This document shows, in pieces, positions 43,203 through 50,898 of a DNA stretch of 64,000 nucleotides. The notes beneath the pieces are model-generated. The model was not told the origin of the DNA and did no database searches. It saw nothing but the letters and a program-made list of their open reading frames with translations. The DNA lies in contig NZ_QGGW01000001.1 of the NCBI RefSeq assembly GCF_003148775.1, positions 806,001 to 870,000 of the forward strand, written 5' to 3'. Made by a program: the position numbers and the translations under genes. Origin of the DNA: Roseicyclus mahoneyensis. GTDB lineage: Bacteria; Pseudomonadota; Alphaproteobacteria; Rhodobacterales; Rhodobacteraceae. Position 1 is the first letter of the stretch, and the number at the start of each line of letters is the position of its first letter.

Positions 43203-44114
43203 TCAGACCGACCCGGAGTGGATGGCATGTTCGAGGTCTTCGGACTCGTCACCGGTCTTGTCGCGGTCGAGGTATTTGTCGGCACTGGCCTCGCCCTCGA
43301 CCCATTCAAGATAGGACCGCCAGAAGAAGGAAACGGCCTGCAAGAACACCATCACGCAGAAGAGCACGATCAGGATCTTGAACAGGAAATAGGCGTTGAA
43401 GCCGTTGGGGCTGAAGCCGATGGTCTCGACATTCCAGCGGAAGATGCGGGCCTGCGCGATCATGCGGTCGAGATCGGAGGTGGACGTAACCGAGGGCGTC
43501 ATCAGGTGCCGCCACATGAAGAACCACGAATAGAGGTAGGTCAACACGATGGCAGGCATCATGAAGATCAGGCAGCCGACCATGTCGATCACCTTTTTCG
43601 TGCGGAACTTGACCGCCGAATAGACGAGGTCGACCCGCACATGCCCGCCCTGCACGAAGGTGTAGGAAACGCATAGGCAGACCACGAGCGCATTGTGGAA
43701 CTTCAGCCCCTCGGACCACCAGCTCAGGTCTTGCGCAAAGGCGGTGCCAAGCGGGCCAAGCTGGATCTCTGCCACGCGGAAAATGCGCTGAAGGAATACG
43801 ATCATGACCTGCACGAGCACCATGATCAGCCCCGCCCAAGCGGCCGTGCGGCCGACCACATTGGCGAAACTTTCGAGAATGCGCACACCCCACCACAAGA
43901 TCTCGCGGTTCCAGGCCATGCCCAGCGCGGTGATGATGAGGAAGGTGGTGAAGACGACGAAGAACAGCTCGACCGATGCGCCGTAATAGATGAAGCGCAT
44001 CACCGCTTCGGGATTGGCCCAGTCTAGCCAGGCGCCCGGGTTGGTCACGGCGACGAACAGGTAATACGGTGCGAACACGATGTTCTGCAGCACCCACAAG
44101 ATGAAGTCGATCAT
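43203..44114 (-). CDS. TRAP transporter small permease (DctQ), enlarged form
   Basis: Four-helix membrane partner of DctM. The 303 residues exceed the usual 160-200: the extra residues form an N-terminal hydrophobic part (ILWVLQNIVFAPYYLFVAVTNP) and a charged C-terminal tail. Core signatures are AAWAGLIMVLVQVMIVFLQRIF and VQGGHVRVDLVYSAVKFRTKKVIDMVG. GGGGGGA precedes the ATG. It lies between the receptor and DctM genes, 54 bases before the latter. Confidence 0.92.
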   Translation of the reverse strand: MIDFILWVLQNIVFAPYYLFVAVTNPGAWLDWANPEAVMRFIYYGASVELFFVVFTTFLIITALGMAWNREILWWGVRILESFANVVGRTAAWAGLIMVLVQVMIVFLQRIFRVAEIQLGPLGTAFAQDLSWWSEGLKFHNALVVCLCVSYTFVQGGHVRVDLVYSAVKFRTKKVIDMVGCLIFMMPAIVLTYLYSWFFMWRHLMTPSVTSTSDLDRMIAQARIFRWNVETIGFSPNGFNAYFLFKILIVLFCVMVFLQAVSFFWRSYLEWVEGEASADKYLDRDKTGDESEDLEHAIHSGSV

Positions 44115-44186
44115 GCGGTGGTCCCCCCCTGCGCGCAGCCTAAGGCCAGGACGCGTCGAATTTTCGGAAATCGAAGCGAAAACAGC

Positions 44187-44217
44187 CTCGCCCGGCCCCC
44201 GATTGGGGCCGGGCGAG
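44187..44217 (-). terminator. Hairpin with T-run between dctP and dctQ
   Basis: A perfect 13-bp GC-rich stem (44187-44199 with 44205-44217, loop of 5) directly after the receptor gene, followed on the minus strand by GCTGTTTTC. It can act as a partial terminator, so that the receptor is made in excess over the membrane subunits. Confidence 0.75.
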
Positions 44218-44234
44218 ACCAGATCCGGACTGGA

Positions 44235-45320
44235 TCAGCCTGCGTTCACGCGGTTGCGCTGGCGAATATACTCGCCATCGCCGATTTCGAACCATGCAGC
44301 CGACTCCGCCATAGAGGCAAAGTAGCTGTTGGCGATCTCGGCGTAGATCGGATCGCTCATGCCCTCTGCGCTGACCTCGGCCGAGGCGCGGCCGAAAGCA
44401 TCCCAAACGTCATCGGGGAATTCGCGGACCTGAACGCCTGCGGCCTGCAGACGGGCCAGCGCCGCGCCGTTTTCGGCCAGCGACAGCGCGGTGTTCTGCG
44501 CATGGGCCGCCTCGCAGGCGACCTGACAGATCTTCTGCTGCTGGGGCGTCAGCGATTCCCAGATATCGAGGTTGAAGGACATGTGCAGCGCCGAGCCCGG
44601 CTCGTGGAAACCGGCGGTGTAGTAGTTGGTGGTGACTTCCTGGAAGCCCATGCGCTCGTCGGCATAGGGGCCGATCCATTCCGCACCGTCGATCTGCCGC
44701 GACGACAGCGCCTGATAGATCTCGCCGCCGGGAATGTTCTGGACGGATGCGCCCAGACGGCCCAGCACCTGACCGCCCTGGCCGGGCATGCGGAAGCGCA
44801 GGCCCTGCAGGTCTTCGGCCGAGTTGATCTCGATGTTGAACCAGCCACCGGGCTGCATCGCGGTCATGCCGCACATCAACGGCTTGAGGTTGAACAGCGA
44901 CGACAGGTTGTCGTGCAGTTCCTGACCGCCGCGACGGTAATACCAGTTCGCCATTTCCTGGCTCGTCATGCCAAACGGCACGGAGGTCATGAAGGCGAAG
45001 GCGGGGTGCTGGTTGAGGAAGTAGTATTCCGCCGAGTGATAGACATCGGCCTGTCCTGCGGACACGGCGTCGAAGACTTCGAACGCGCCCACAAGCGTGC
45101 CGGCCGCGTTCTTCTGGAACGTCAGCTGACCGTCGGTCATGTCGGCGATGTAGGTGATGGCCAGTTGCACCGCGTCATCGAAGACCGCGAAGCCGTCGGG
45201 CACGGAGGTGACGAGCGTCAGCTGGCGGTTGCCCTGCGCGTAGACAGGTGCGGCCAGAGTGGTCGTGGCGGCGGCAGCGCCGCCAAGTGCGGACGTTCTG
45301 AGGAACGAACGACGATCCAT
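44235..45320 (-). CDS. TRAP transporter substrate-binding protein (DctP/TakP-like)
   Basis: Periplasmic receptor of 361 residues, with a Tat-type signal (DRRSFLRTSALGGAAAA, cut near APVYA). It resembles the TakP/2-oxo-acid or lactate-binding branch: LRFRMPGQGGQVLGRLGASV, IPGGEIYQALSSRQIDGAEWIGPYADE and YYTAGFHEPGSALHMSFN. GGGGAGGAT lies upstream of the ATG; an earlier in-frame start is not credible. Ligands of the group are small 2-oxo acids, but the exact one is inference. Confidence 0.93.
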   Translation of the reverse strand: MDRRSFLRTSALGGAAAATTTLAAPVYAQGNRQLTLVTSVPDGFAVFDDAVQLAITYIADMTDGQLTFQKNAAGTLVGAFEVFDAVSAGQADVYHSAEYYFLNQHPAFAFMTSVPFGMTSQEMANWYYRRGGQELHDNLSSLFNLKPLMCGMTAMQPGGWFNIEINSAEDLQGLRFRMPGQGGQVLGRLGASVQNIPGGEIYQALSSRQIDGAEWIGPYADERMGFQEVTTNYYTAGFHEPGSALHMSFNLDIWESLTPQQQKICQVACEAAHAQNTALSLAENGAALARLQAAGVQVREFPDDVWDAFGRASAEVSAEGMSDPIYAEIANSYFASMAESAAWFEIGDGEYIRQRNRVNAG

Positions 45321-45449
45321 ATGGTATCCTCCCCGGATGATGGATTTCCCGCGCCCCCCCTCGGGTCGCGGATGTGGGTTTGCCCCACTGAGTTCGCGCA
45401 CGTTAGCCGAGCAAAACCCATGCGAAAACAGATTTCAGCGTGTGAAGGC

Positions 45450-45468
45450 ATGATTTTTGTAAAATCAT
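45450..45468. promoter_or_regulatory. Candidate operator upstream of the DctP TRAP operon
   Basis: A perfect inverted repeat with 8-base arms (ATGATTTT and AAAATCAT) around TGT, about 130 bases upstream of dctP in an AT-rich gap. It is a plausible repressor site for the transport operon. No regulator gene lies beside it. Confidence 0.4.
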
Positions 45469-45676
45469 CTTACCAAAATGCGCCTTTCAGAGCAAAATTC
45501 CCGCTCTGGTTGAGCGACGTCAGCGCTAACTGTATCCAAACGTGCGGCTCTCGCTGCACTGCAGGAACGTCGGGGCACGGAAATTCGCGCCGCACGATTC
45601 TTGTTGATACAGGCCAAAAGATTTCCGGTCGTTGCGCGAACCCTCCCGTCTGCGACAGGATCGACGGTTTTCGCGG

Positions 45677-45705
45677 TTGACGCCCGCCGCCCCCCTGCTT
45701 AATCT
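45677..45705 (+). promoter_or_regulatory. Candidate promoter of the ilvB leader transcript
   Basis: TTGACG (45677-45682) and TAATCT (45700-45705) are spaced by 17 bases and lie 30 bases before the ilv leader peptide ATG, giving a short leader mRNA. Apart from this and the palindrome at 45450, I see nothing in the 415 bases between dctP and the leader peptide. Confidence 0.5.
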
Positions 45706-45735
45706 CCGCTCACTTTGGCAAAGGGACCCGGGTCC

Positions 45736-45783
45736 ATGATCGGTATTATCGTACTTGTAGGGATGCAGCGCATGGGTCGATGA
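45736..45783 (+). CDS. ilv leader peptide MIGIIVLVGMQRMGR
   Basis: A 15-residue open frame preceded by AAGGGA. Six of its first eight residues are Ile, Val or Leu (I, I, I, V, L, V), the amino acids whose synthesis the next gene starts. A T-rich terminator hairpin follows 27 bases after the stop. This is the layout of a ribosome-mediated attenuator: stalling at Ile/Val/Leu codons would favour the antiterminator. Confidence 0.85.
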   Translation: MIGIIVLVGMQRMGR

Positions 45784-45810
45784 CGGCAGCCATACCGTTC
45801 CACCATGCGC
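45768..45810 (+). promoter_or_regulatory. Possible antiterminator/anti-stem of the ilv attenuator
   Basis: GCGCATGG within the end of the leader frame (45768-45775) is complementary to CCATGCGC (45803-45810), whose last base is the first base of the terminator stem. This pairing, or a local ACGG/CCGT hairpin at 45783-45798, may compete with the terminator. The exact fold needs computation. Confidence 0.45.
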
Positions 45811-45837
45811 CCTCGGATCACCACCGAGGGTTTTTTT
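45810..45837 (+). terminator. Attenuator terminator upstream of ilvB
   Basis: A 7-bp perfect stem CCCTCGG/CCGAGGG (45810-45816 with 45824-45830), 7-base loop and seven T residues. It lies between the Ile/Val/Leu-rich leader peptide and ilvB, and no gene ends just before it, so a regulatory role is much more likely than simple termination. Confidence 0.88.
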
Positions 45838-45919
45838 ATGCCAGTGGCCCCTGCGTTGCGCCACACTTCAAGCAGCGCCGAGGATGACGATGATGTCGAT
45901 TACGAAAGGGAAAGACGCG

Positions 45920-47674
45920 ATGACACGGCAGATGACCGGCGCGAAGATGGTGGTCGAGGCGCTGAAGGATCAGGGTGTCGAGGTCGTATTCGGCTATCCG
46001 GGCGGGGCCGTGCTTCCGATCTATGACGAGATTTTCCAGCAAAACGCGATCCGCCACATCCTTGTCCGCCACGAACAGGGCGCGGTCCATGCCGCCGAGG
46101 GCTATGCGCGGTCCACAGGCAAGCCGGGCGTTGTTCTGGTCACTTCAGGGCCGGGTGCCACCAATGCTGTTACCGGACTGGTCGATGCCCTAATGGATTC
46201 TATCCCGATCGTTGTCCTGACCGGGCAGGTGCCGACCTTCATGATCGGCTCGGACGCCTTCCAGGAGGCCGACACCGTCGGCATCACCCGGCCTTGCACC
46301 AAGATGAACTGGCTGGTGAAGGATACCGAACATCTGTCGGACACGATCCATCAAGCGTTTCACATCGCCACCAAGGGCCGCCCCGGCCCGGTTCTGGTCG
46401 ACATTCCCAAGGACGTGCAATTCGCCACCGGCACCTATGTGGAAAAGCCGCAGGCACGCGTCAGCCATTACCAGCCCAAGACGGTCGGCGACCCCGCCAT
46501 GATCGAGGCGATGGTCGAGGCGATGGAACAGGCCGAACGCCCGGTGTTCTACACCGGCGGCGGCGTCATCAACTCGGGCCCGCGCGCGTCAAAGCTGCTG
46601 CGCGAGCTTGTGGCGGCCACCGATTTCCCGATCACCTCGACCCTGATGGGGCTGGGCAGCTACCCTGCCTCGGGCAAGAACTGGCTGGGAATGCTGGGGA
46701 TGCACGGGCTGTACGAGGCCAATCTGGCAATGCATGGCTGCGACTTGATGATCAACATCGGCGCGCGCTTTGATGACCGGATTACGGGGCGCATCGCCGA
46801 TTTCAGCCCGAACAGCCTCAAGGGCCATGTCGATATCGACCCCTCCTCGATCAACAAGGTCATCCATGCCGATTTCCCGGTCATCGGCGACGTGACGCTG
46901 GTGCTGGAGGAGATGCTGCGCATCTGGAAGGCGCGCGGATCGAAAACCAACAGCGCGGCGCTCAAGCGGTGGTGGGGGCAGATCACCGAATGGCGCGCGG
47001 TCGATTGCCTGAAATACAAGGGCTCCGAGACGACGATCAAACCGCAATACGCGCTGCAGCGGCTCGAGGCGTTGACCAAGAAATACGACCGCTACATCTG
47101 CACCGAAGTGGGCCAGCACCAGATGTGGGCGGCGCAATACCTCGGCTTCGAGGACCCCAACCGCTGGATGACCTCCGGGGGCCTCGGCACCATGGGCTAC
47201 GGCACGCCGGCCTCCATCGGGGTGCAGGTCGCCCATCCCGATGCGCTGGTCATCAACGTGGCCGGTGAGGCGTCGTGGCTGATGAACATGCAAGAGATGG
47301 GCACCGCGATCCAGTATCGCCTGCCGGTCAAGCAGTTCATCCTCAACAACGAGCGTCTGGGCATGGTCCGCCAGTGGCAAGAACTGCTGCACGGCGAGCG
47401 CTATTCCCACAGCTGGTCCGAGGCCCTGCCCGATTTCGTCAAGCTGGCCGAGGCTTTTGGCGCCAAGGGCATCTTGTGCAAGGACCCGGCCGATCTGGAT
47501 GACGCGATCATGGAGATGCTCAACTACAACGGGCCGGTGATCTTCGACTGTCTGGTGGAAAAGCACGAGAACTGCTTCCCGATGATCCCGTCGGGCAAGG
47601 CGCATAACGAGATGATCATGGGCGAGGTCGACACGCGGGACGTGATCGGCGCGGGCGGTGGAGTGCTGGTCTAG
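45920..47674 (+). CDS. ilvB: Acetolactate synthase large (catalytic) subunit
   Basis: Thiamine-diphosphate and FAD enzyme that makes acetolactate and acetohydroxybutyrate, the first common step to valine, leucine and isoleucine. The 584 residues include VVFGYPGGAVLPIYD, the catalytic Glu in VRHEQGAVHAAEGYAR, SGPGATNAVTG and the cofactor region GEASWLMNMQEMGTAIQYRLP. I chose MTRQMTGAKMVVEAL; an ATG 12 codons earlier (45884) is an alternative. Expression is probably controlled by the leader peptide and attenuator just upstream. The small subunit gene is 2 kb downstream, beyond a transporter gene. Confidence 0.96.
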   Translation: MTRQMTGAKMVVEALKDQGVEVVFGYPGGAVLPIYDEIFQQNAIRHILVRHEQGAVHAAEGYARSTGKPGVVLVTSGPGATNAVTGLVDALMDSIPIVVLTGQVPTFMIGSDAFQEADTVGITRPCTKMNWLVKDTEHLSDTIHQAFHIATKGRPGPVLVDIPKDVQFATGTYVEKPQARVSHYQPKTVGDPAMIEAMVEAMEQAERPVFYTGGGVINSGPRASKLLRELVAATDFPITSTLMGLGSYPASGKNWLGMLGMHGLYEANLAMHGCDLMINIGARFDDRITGRIADFSPNSLKGHVDIDPSSINKVIHADFPVIGDVTLVLEEMLRIWKARGSKTNSAALKRWWGQITEWRAVDCLKYKGSETTIKPQYALQRLEALTKKYDRYICTEVGQHQMWAAQYLGFEDPNRWMTSGGLGTMGYGTPASIGVQVAHPDALVINVAGEASWLMNMQEMGTAIQYRLPVKQFILNNERLGMVRQWQELLHGERYSHSWSEALPDFVKLAEAFGAKGILCKDPADLDDAIMEMLNYNGPVIFDCLVEKHENCFPMIPSGKAHNEMIMGEVDTRDVIGAGGGVLV

Positions 47675-47704
47675 GCGCGGTCTTTCCCCCTTTCGTCACG
47701 ACGC

Positions 47705-47731
47705 AAACGGGCCCCATTGCGGGCCCGTTTT
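47705..47731 (+). terminator. Intrinsic terminator after ilvB
   Basis: A 10-bp perfect stem (47705-47714 with 47721-47730: AAACGGGCCC with GGGCCCGTTT) and a T-rich end. It separates ilvB from the BCCT gene. Confidence 0.85.
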
Positions 47732-47878
47732 CATGTCCGCCCCCTTGGGGTTGCGGCCAGGTGTCGCTGTGATAGTCTGTTTGCGTCAATAAACATGTCG
47801 CGAACGACCATTCCCCGGTCGGTCTGCTCCGCATCGGGCGGCGCCGGGCCTGGCCGTTTCTTCAGGGAAAGGGACAGC

Positions 47879-49555
47879 ATGACGGATACAACGATGGATC
47901 AGGGCATCCCCGCGCCAGAGGGCGAGGTGGAGCTGATCGACACCGAATACGACATCGGACAAGACAATATAGAGGGCAATCTGGGCCCCTTCGGTTTCGA
48001 CATCCACAACCCGGTCTTTGCGATTTCGGGCCTGTCGGTGGTGGCCTTTGTGGTCTATGCGCTGCTCGCCCCCGACCAGGCGGCCGATTTCTTCGGCTGG
48101 CTCCGTCCTGCGCTGACGTCGAGCTTCGACTGGTTCTTCATGCTCTCGGCCAATGTCTTCGTACTGTTCTGTCTGGCTCTGATCGTGCTTCCGGTGGGCC
48201 GCGTCCGGCTTGGCGGCGCGGATGCCGTGCCCGACTATTCCTATCCCGGCTGGTTCGCGATGCTGTTTGCCGCTGGAATGGGCATCGGGCTGATGTTCTT
48301 TGGCGTGCTGGAACCGGCCTATTACTTCGGCACGCCGTGGGGCGATGCGCCTTTGGGCGCTGTGCGGCCCTTTGACGAAAACGGGGCCCTGATCGCAGGC
48401 AATGTCGACGCGGCGCGGCGTATGGCGCTGGCCGCCACATCCTACCACTGGGCCCTGCATCCATGGGCGATCTATGCGGTTGTCGCGCTGGCGCTGGCGC
48501 TGTTTACTTACAACAAGGGCCTGCCGCTTTCGATCCGCTCGGCCTTTTATCCGATCCTGGGCGAACGGGTCTGGGGCTGGTGGGGGCATCTCATCGACAT
48601 TCTGGCCGTCTTTGCCACGCTCTTTGGTCTCGCGACCTCGCTCGGGCTGGGCGCGCAGCAGGCGAATGCCGGGCTGGAACATGTCTACGGCATCCCCAAC
48701 AGCACGACGGTTCAGGTCATCTTGATCATCGGCATCACCGCCATCGCGCTGATCTCGGTGCTGCGGGGCCTCGATGGCGGGGTCAAGGTGCTGTCGGAAA
48801 TCAACATGGTGCTGGCGGTCTTGCTGCTCCTGTTCGTGCTTGTCGCCGCCGGGGCCGCGACGATCCTGACGGAATTCGGCAAGGGGCTGGTCGCCTATGC
48901 GCAGGAGGTCATCCCGCTGTCCAACCCCTTCGGCCGCGACGATGACGGCTACCGCGAAGGCTGGACGGCCTTCTACTGGGCGTGGTGGATCAGCTGGTCG
49001 CCCTTCGTGGGCATGTTCATCGCGCGCGTCAGCCGCGGGCGCACGGTGCGCGAATTCCTGACCTGCGTGCTCATCATACCCTCGCTTGTCTGCGTGCTTT
49101 GGATGGCGGTTTTTGGCGGGGCCGCGATCACCGACATGGTGGCCAATCCCCAGACCTCTGCTGTGGTCGCCAATGTGATCGACAGCTATAGCCCGGAACT
49201 CTCGCTCTTTGCCATGCTTGAAAGCCTGCCCTTTGCGGCCATCACATCGACGCTAGCCATCGTGCTGGTGATCGTGTTCTTCGTCACCTCATCGGATAGT
49301 GGCAGCCTCGTGATCGACACGATCACGGCGGGCGGCAAGATCGACGCGCCGGTGCCGCAGCGCATCTTCTGGTGCAGCTTCGAAGGGCTGGTGGCCATCG
49401 CGCTCCTGATCGGCGGCGGGCTGTCGTCCTTGCAGGCGATGGTGATCTCGACCGGGTTGCCGTTCACGCTGGTCCTGCTGGCGCTGTGCGTCTGCATCTA
49501 CCTTGGACTGCGCAGCGAACACAGCGCGCTCCGGGCCGCGCCCCCCGCCGGATAA
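47879..49555 (+). CDS. BCCT-family betaine/carnitine/choline transporter
   Basis: A 558-residue, roughly 12-helix transporter for quaternary-ammonium osmolytes such as glycine betaine, choline or DMSP. Family signatures are FAAGMGIGLMFFGVLEPAYYF, SYHWALHPWAIYA (the aromatic TM4 region), and AFYWAWWISWSPFVGMFIARVSRGRT. The chosen ATG (MTDTTMDQG) follows AGGGAAAGGGA; the upstream part of the frame is unlikely to be coding. It sits between ilvB and ilvN, with terminators on both sides, so it is probably a separate transcription unit. Confidence 0.95.
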   Translation: MTDTTMDQGIPAPEGEVELIDTEYDIGQDNIEGNLGPFGFDIHNPVFAISGLSVVAFVVYALLAPDQAADFFGWLRPALTSSFDWFFMLSANVFVLFCLALIVLPVGRVRLGGADAVPDYSYPGWFAMLFAAGMGIGLMFFGVLEPAYYFGTPWGDAPLGAVRPFDENGALIAGNVDAARRMALAATSYHWALHPWAIYAVVALALALFTYNKGLPLSIRSAFYPILGERVWGWWGHLIDILAVFATLFGLATSLGLGAQQANAGLEHVYGIPNSTTVQVILIIGITAIALISVLRGLDGGVKVLSEINMVLAVLLLLFVLVAAGAATILTEFGKGLVAYAQEVIPLSNPFGRDDDGYREGWTAFYWAWWISWSPFVGMFIARVSRGRTVREFLTCVLIIPSLVCVLWMAVFGGAAITDMVANPQTSAVVANVIDSYSPELSLFAMLESLPFAAITSTLAIVLVIVFFVTSSDSGSLVIDTITAGGKIDAPVPQRIFWCSFEGLVAIALLIGGGLSSLQAMVISTGLPFTLVLLALCVCIYLGLRSEHSALRAAPPAG

Positions 49556-49579
49556 GCCCATTTCGGCCCTTTCGCATCG

Positions 49580-49612
49580 CGGCCCGCCCGGCTACACCGG
49601 GCGGGCCGTTTT
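49580..49612 (+). terminator. Intrinsic terminator between BCCT gene and ilvN
   Basis: A perfect 12-bp GC-rich stem (49580-49591 with 49597-49608), 5-base loop and four T residues. It ends only 17 bases before the ilvN start codon, leaving little room for an ilvN promoter downstream of it. Confidence 0.88.
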
Positions 49613-49629
49613 CATGCCAGGGGCCGCCC

Positions 49630-50190
49630 ATGTCACCGCTCAACATCGAGAAAGGCTCGTCGAGCCATTCCGCCTATGACCTCCGCAGCCACATGTCCGA
49701 CGTGGTGGAAACCCACACGCTGGCCGTGCTGGTGCAAAACGAAGCAGGCGTTCTGGCGCGGGTCATCGGGCTGTTCTCGGGGCGGGGCTACAACATCGAA
49801 AGCCTGACCGTGGCCGAGGTCGACCGCGCGGGCCACCGCTCGCGCATCACCATCGTCACCAGTGGAACGCCGCAGGTGATCAACCAGATCAAGATGCAGT
49901 TGGAGCGGATGGTGCCCGTGCATGAGGTCCATGACCTCACCGTCGAAGGTGCCTTCGTCAGCCGCGAACTGGCGCTGATCAAGGTCATCGCCAAGGGCGA
50001 ACATCGGGTGGAGGCGCTGCGCATCGCCGAGATCTTCCGCGCCAATGTGGTCGATTCGACCTTGCAGAGCTTTGTCTTCGAGATCACCGGCACGCCCGAA
50101 AAGGTCGATGCCTTTTGCGAGTTGATGCGCCCCTTGGGCGAGGTGCGGCTGGCGCGCACCGGCGTTGCGGCCATCGCGCGCGGCGTCTGA
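49630..50190 (+). CDS. ilvN: Acetolactate synthase small (regulatory) subunit
   Basis: Regulatory subunit that raises activity of IlvB and confers valine feedback inhibition. The 186 residues have an N-terminal ACT domain (THTLAVLVQNEAGVLARVIGLFSGRGYNIESLTV) and a C-terminal ACT-like domain (ALRIAEIFRANVVDSTLQSFVFEITG). The ATG at 49630 has a modest AGGGG upstream; an ATG 21 codons later lacks one. The gene is 2 kb from ilvB rather than adjacent. It is followed at once by a 22-base palindrome. Confidence 0.96.
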   Translation: MSPLNIEKGSSSHSAYDLRSHMSDVVETHTLAVLVQNEAGVLARVIGLFSGRGYNIESLTVAEVDRAGHRSRITIVTSGTPQVINQIKMQLERMVPVHEVHDLTVEGAFVSRELALIKVIAKGEHRVEALRIAEIFRANVVDSTLQSFVFEITGTPEKVDAFCELMRPLGEVRLARTGVAAIARGV

Positions 50191-50192
50191 GC

Positions 50193-50214
50193 CGAAAATT
50201 CGTACGAATTTTCG
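50193..50214. repeat. 22-bp perfect palindrome after ilvN
   Basis: Arms CGAAAATTCGT and ACGAATTTTCG meet with no spacer, 2 bases after the ilvN stop codon. As RNA it can form a 9-bp hairpin with a GUAC loop. I believe similar AATTCGTACGAATT palindromes recur in Rhodobacterales genomes, but could not check. Possible roles are mRNA 3'-end structure or a protein-binding site. Confidence 0.7.
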
Positions 50215-50253
50215 CGGTGGACTATCCTTCTTGAAAGGATCGTGCCGCGCATT

Positions 50254-50288
50254 GGGGACGCAGGGCGGTTGCACTGCCCTGCGCCCCC
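50254..50288. terminator. Hairpin between convergent ilvN and EF-hand genes
   Basis: An 8-bp perfect stem (50259-50266 with 50276-50283) extended by G-runs pairing with C-runs around a bulged A. T-runs are poor on both sides, so it is a weak bidirectional terminator at best. Confidence 0.4.
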
Positions 50289-50307
50289 CTTGCCAGCTAA
50301 GCCGGGA

Positions 50308-50583
50308 TCAGTCGGCCGGGATCAGGCCAGCGTCTTGCGCAGCGGCGATCTCATCGGCGTCAAGCACCCCGTCGCCATTGGTATCGAGCGCCAGAAACTC
50401 CGCCTCCGTCATCTCGGGCATCGCCACCAGCGCTTCGGTATAGCTGACGAAGCCGTCGCCGTCGGTATCGAGCGCCTCGGCCTGCCCCATGGCATGACCT
50501 GTGCCGACCAGCCCGAGGATCAAGGCGGCAAGCGCCGTTGTGCGACCGGAGCGTGTGGGGCGGTTGGGGAAGCGAATCAGCAT
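50308..50583 (-). CDS. Small exported EF-hand protein
   Basis: A 91-residue protein with a signal peptide (TTALAALILGLVGTGHAMG) and two canonical EF-hand calcium loops, DTDGDGFVSYTE and DTNGDGVLDADE. It is therefore a likely periplasmic calcium-binding protein. AGGGAG precedes the ATG. It is divergent from the ECF sigma factor gene; such pairing suggests that the sigma factor may control it, which is inference. Confidence 0.88.
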   Translation of the reverse strand: MLIRFPNRPTRSGRTTALAALILGLVGTGHAMGQAEALDTDGDGFVSYTEALVAMPEMTEAEFLALDTNGDGVLDADEIAAAQDAGLIPAD

Positions 50584-50898
50584 GGTCAGGGTCTCCCTGA
50601 GTTGGTTTCGGGTCGAAGGCGGATCATCCGCCCTCCACAGGGAAGACTTGCGGGGGGCGGGTTTCTTCCCCAGTCGCGCCCGACATCCGGCGTCTCCGGC
50701 GACGGCTTGCCGGATTGCGCCCAGCGCGCGGGCGACGTCCCGCCTATGGCGGCGCCCCGACCCACCCGCGCGCGGATTGCCGCCGCACACCGGCAAACCG
50801 TGGCGCAGCGTCTGACCGCATCCGTCACGACGCTTGCGGCGGGCTGCGCAATGGGTGGTGGTAGGGACATCATGCAACCGCGCACGAGGTCCGGCCCG
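50584..50898. other. 315-base gap between divergent EF-hand and sigma-factor genes
   Basis: Presumably holds both promoters. The frames here have no family resemblance. I find no convincing -35/-10 pair, terminator or repeat. Confidence 0.4.

Noticed and set aside
41178-43676. 832-codon open frame on the plus strand opposite the TRAP permease genes
   Set aside because: Antisense to recognisable DctM and DctQ; the composition (His, Asp, Gln-rich) is that of a shadow frame.
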